Assembly: GCA_017414725.1 (NCBI GenBank)
Contig: JAFQKZ010000033.1
Span: forward strand, 1 to 16,395
From: Clostridia bacterium
GTDB lineage: Bacteria > Bacillota > Clostridia > Oscillospirales > Acutalibacteraceae
Direction: 5' to 3'
Length of the DNA: 16,395 nt
The translations under genes were made by a program, and so were the position numbers. Of the stretch, positions 14,807-16,395 are shown one piece after another; position 1 is the stretch's first letter, and every line of letters starts with the position of its first letter. The notes beneath the pieces were generated by a model that had not been told where the DNA came from, did no database searches, and worked only from the letters and a program-made list of their open reading frames with translations.

Positions 14807-16395
14807 GTGAGTGTATACGAATGGGAAGTAAACGAATTAGATATTAATAACGAAGAAATATTAAAATACTGCGAAAAATGGGAGTTGCCGTATAATGCAG
14901 TGCGAATTTTATATTCTAGAAATTATCGAGATTTTGAAGATGTAAATAAATTTATGAACCCGGAAATTTGTTGTATTAGTCCGTTTGAGTTCAAAAATAT
15001 GCAAAAATCCGTAGAAATATTAAAAAAATCTATCGAAAATCACGAAAAAATTTGTATTTATGGTGACTATGATGCTGATGGTGTGACCGCCACGGCATTA
15101 ATTTTTAATTATCTTAAAAATTACACGCAAAATATAATCTATTATATTCCTGACAGAGAAATTGAAGGCTACGGACTTAACACGAATTCTATAAGCAAAT
15201 TACACAGTTTAAATGTAAATTTAATAATAACGGTTGATAATGGGATTTCTGCGCACAATGAAATAAAATATGCGTATGAACTCGGTATGAAAGTTATTGT
15301 TACGGATCATCATAAAACCCCGGAAATATTACCAAAATGTGAAGCTATTATTGATCCGTGGTTAGAAAAAAGTTTAAACAATAATTGGGACATGAAATTT
15401 CATAATTTTGCAGGCGTCGGAGTGGCTTATAAATTTATCCAGGCTTTTGAATTATTAAGTAATAAAAATATTAATTTATATGATTATTTGGATTTAGTCG
15501 CGTTGGGGTCTATCGGTGACTCTATGGAGTTGTTCGGCGAGACAAGATATTTGGTTAAGCGTGGGTTAAGTAAAATTTCAAATTCAAAGAGCACAGGTAT
15601 CAAAAATCTGGTTATTAATAATTTTAATTTAAAAGAAGATTATGAAAAGATTAATATAAATTCTACTGATGTTGCGTTCAAATTAGTACCAAAAATTAAC
15701 TCCAGCGGACGCATCGAAAGTTCGGAAACTGCCCTAAAATTATTTATTTCTGATAATAATCAAGAATGTTCTGAAATATGTCGAAAATTACAAGTTTTTA
15801 ATAATAACAGAAAAGAAATTGAATTGAAAATTATTATAGATATAATGAACGAGATTAGGAAAAATCCTAGTATTATATATCAAAAAGTTATAATTTTGGC
15901 CGGTGATAACTGGCATCCCGGGGTTATTGGCATAGTTGCGTCGCGAATTTTGGAATATTATGGCAAACCGTGTATTTTAATCTCGCGCAGTTTTAATAAT
16001 AGCGTTTTGGCGCGCGGTTCGTGTAGGAGTATCAAGGGCTTTTCGATATATAATTTGATTAGTTCTTGTGCGGAGTACCTGGAAAGTTTTGGTGGACATA
16101 CTCTTGCTGCCGGTATGAGCTTGAAACCGGAAAATATAGATAAATTCCGTGATAAAATACTCAAAAATCTAGAAAATATAGACATAAATAATTTGAAATT
16201 AAAAATAGATTTAGAGCTAAAAATTCCGGAGATTTCTGTCGAATTATTAGACGAAATTGGTTTCTTGGAGCCCTTTGGAAATGGCAATCCTGAACCTGTG
16301 TTTGTTATAAGAAAGTTAAAATTACATAAAATAATTCCTATTGGTCAAGGTGATCATATGAAATTAGTGTTTTTTGATGGTGAAAATTTCTTAGA
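14807..16395 (+). CDS. recJ: Single-stranded-DNA exonuclease RecJ (3' end outside window)
   Basis: A 5'-3' exonuclease on single-stranded DNA for recombination, mismatch and base excision repair. The frame stays open to the window end, about 529 codons. The start is GTG 14807, with GGAG (14796-14799) 7 nt upstream at the end of tcdA, giving MSVYEWEV. DHH phosphoesterase motifs are in order: IYGDYDADGVTAT (84-96), ITVDNGIS, VTDHHK (DHH at 167-169) and LVALGSIGDSMEL. The DHHA1 part shows PKINSSGRIESSETAL, GDNWHPGVIGIVASRIL, ARGSCRSIKGFS and FGGHTLAAGMSL. The OB-fold region begins before the end. GSIGDSMEL replaces the commoner xSVADVMPL and keeps the key Asp. It is the fifth gene of the thrS operon. 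Confidence 0.96.
   Translation, partial: MSVYEWEVNELDINNEEILKYCEKWELPYNAVRILYSRNYRDFEDVNKFMNPEICCISPFEFKNMQKSVEILKKSIENHEKICIYGDYDADGVTATALIFNYLKNYTQNIIYYIPDREIEGYGLNTNSISKLHSLNVNLIITVDNGISAHNEIKYAYELGMKVIVTDHHKTPEILPKCEAIIDPWLEKSLNNNWDMKFHNFAGVGVAYKFIQAFELLSNKNINLYDYLDLVALGSIGDSMELFGETRYLVKRGLSKISNSKSTGIKNLVINNFNLKEDYEKININSTDVAFKLVPKINSSGRIESSETALKLFISDNNQECSEICRKLQVFNNNRKEIELKIIIDIMNEIRKNPSIIYQKVIILAGDNWHPGVIGIVASRILEYYGKPCILISRSFNNSVLARGSCRSIKGFSIYNLISSCAEYLESFGGHTLAAGMSLKPENIDKFRDKILKNLENIDINNLKLKIDLELKIPEISVELLDEIGFLEPFGNGNPEPVFVIRKLKLHKIIPIGQGDHMKLVFFDGENFL

Noticed and set aside
1..16395. CRISPR array, prophage, toxin-antitoxin or defence system
   Set aside because: No regularly spaced direct repeats, integrase, phage structural genes or paired small toxin/antitoxin frames were found; most remaining small frames are antisense or out-of-frame shadows of well-identified genes.

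Overview
The window is AT-rich DNA from a low-GC Gram-positive bacterium, most likely a member of the Clostridia. The evidence is a bacterial SRP RNA directly upstream of dnaX, the order dnaX-ybaB-recR, a parA-parB-serS cluster, strong TTGACA/TATAAT promoters and AGGAGG-type ribosome binding sites. Two core enzymes have each lost a whole terminal domain: RibF lacks riboflavin kinase and ThrRS lacks the TGS domain. Together with an eroded insertion sequence this would fit a host-associated lineage with a shrinking genome, but that is inference and I cannot name a species.

Layout, left to right. (1) Positions 2-1294 hold the 3' part of a leucine-rich-repeat surface protein with a C-terminal membrane anchor, closed by a strong terminator. 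(2) Positions 1459-4686 hold SRP RNA (ffs), then dnaX, ybaB, recR and a one-domain ribF, all on the plus strand. (3) A tRNA-Glu(CTC) with its own promoter follows, and ends in a hairpin that works on both strands. (4) Positions 4866-7803 carry, on the minus strand, parA, parB and serS as one operon. (5) Positions 7924-10441 are an accessory patch: two unrelated secreted proteins of unknown function, transcribed divergently from near-consensus promoters, with a decayed IS1-family element and a structured promoter-proximal segment between them. (6) Positions 10585-16395 hold a plus-strand housekeeping operon: thrS, ychF, family 4 uracil-DNA glycosylase, tcdA and recJ, the last cut by the window end.

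Functionally the core genes cover replication (clamp-loader subunit DnaX), recombination and repair (RecR, RecJ, uracil-DNA glycosylase), chromosome segregation (ParA/ParB), translation (SerRS, ThrRS, tRNA-Glu, TcdA, YchF), membrane targeting (SRP RNA) and flavin cofactor synthesis (RibF). I see no CRISPR array, prophage, toxin-antitoxin pair or recognisable defence system. The places most worth a second look are the accessory patch at 7924-10441, the slippery A-run in dnaX, and the two domain losses.
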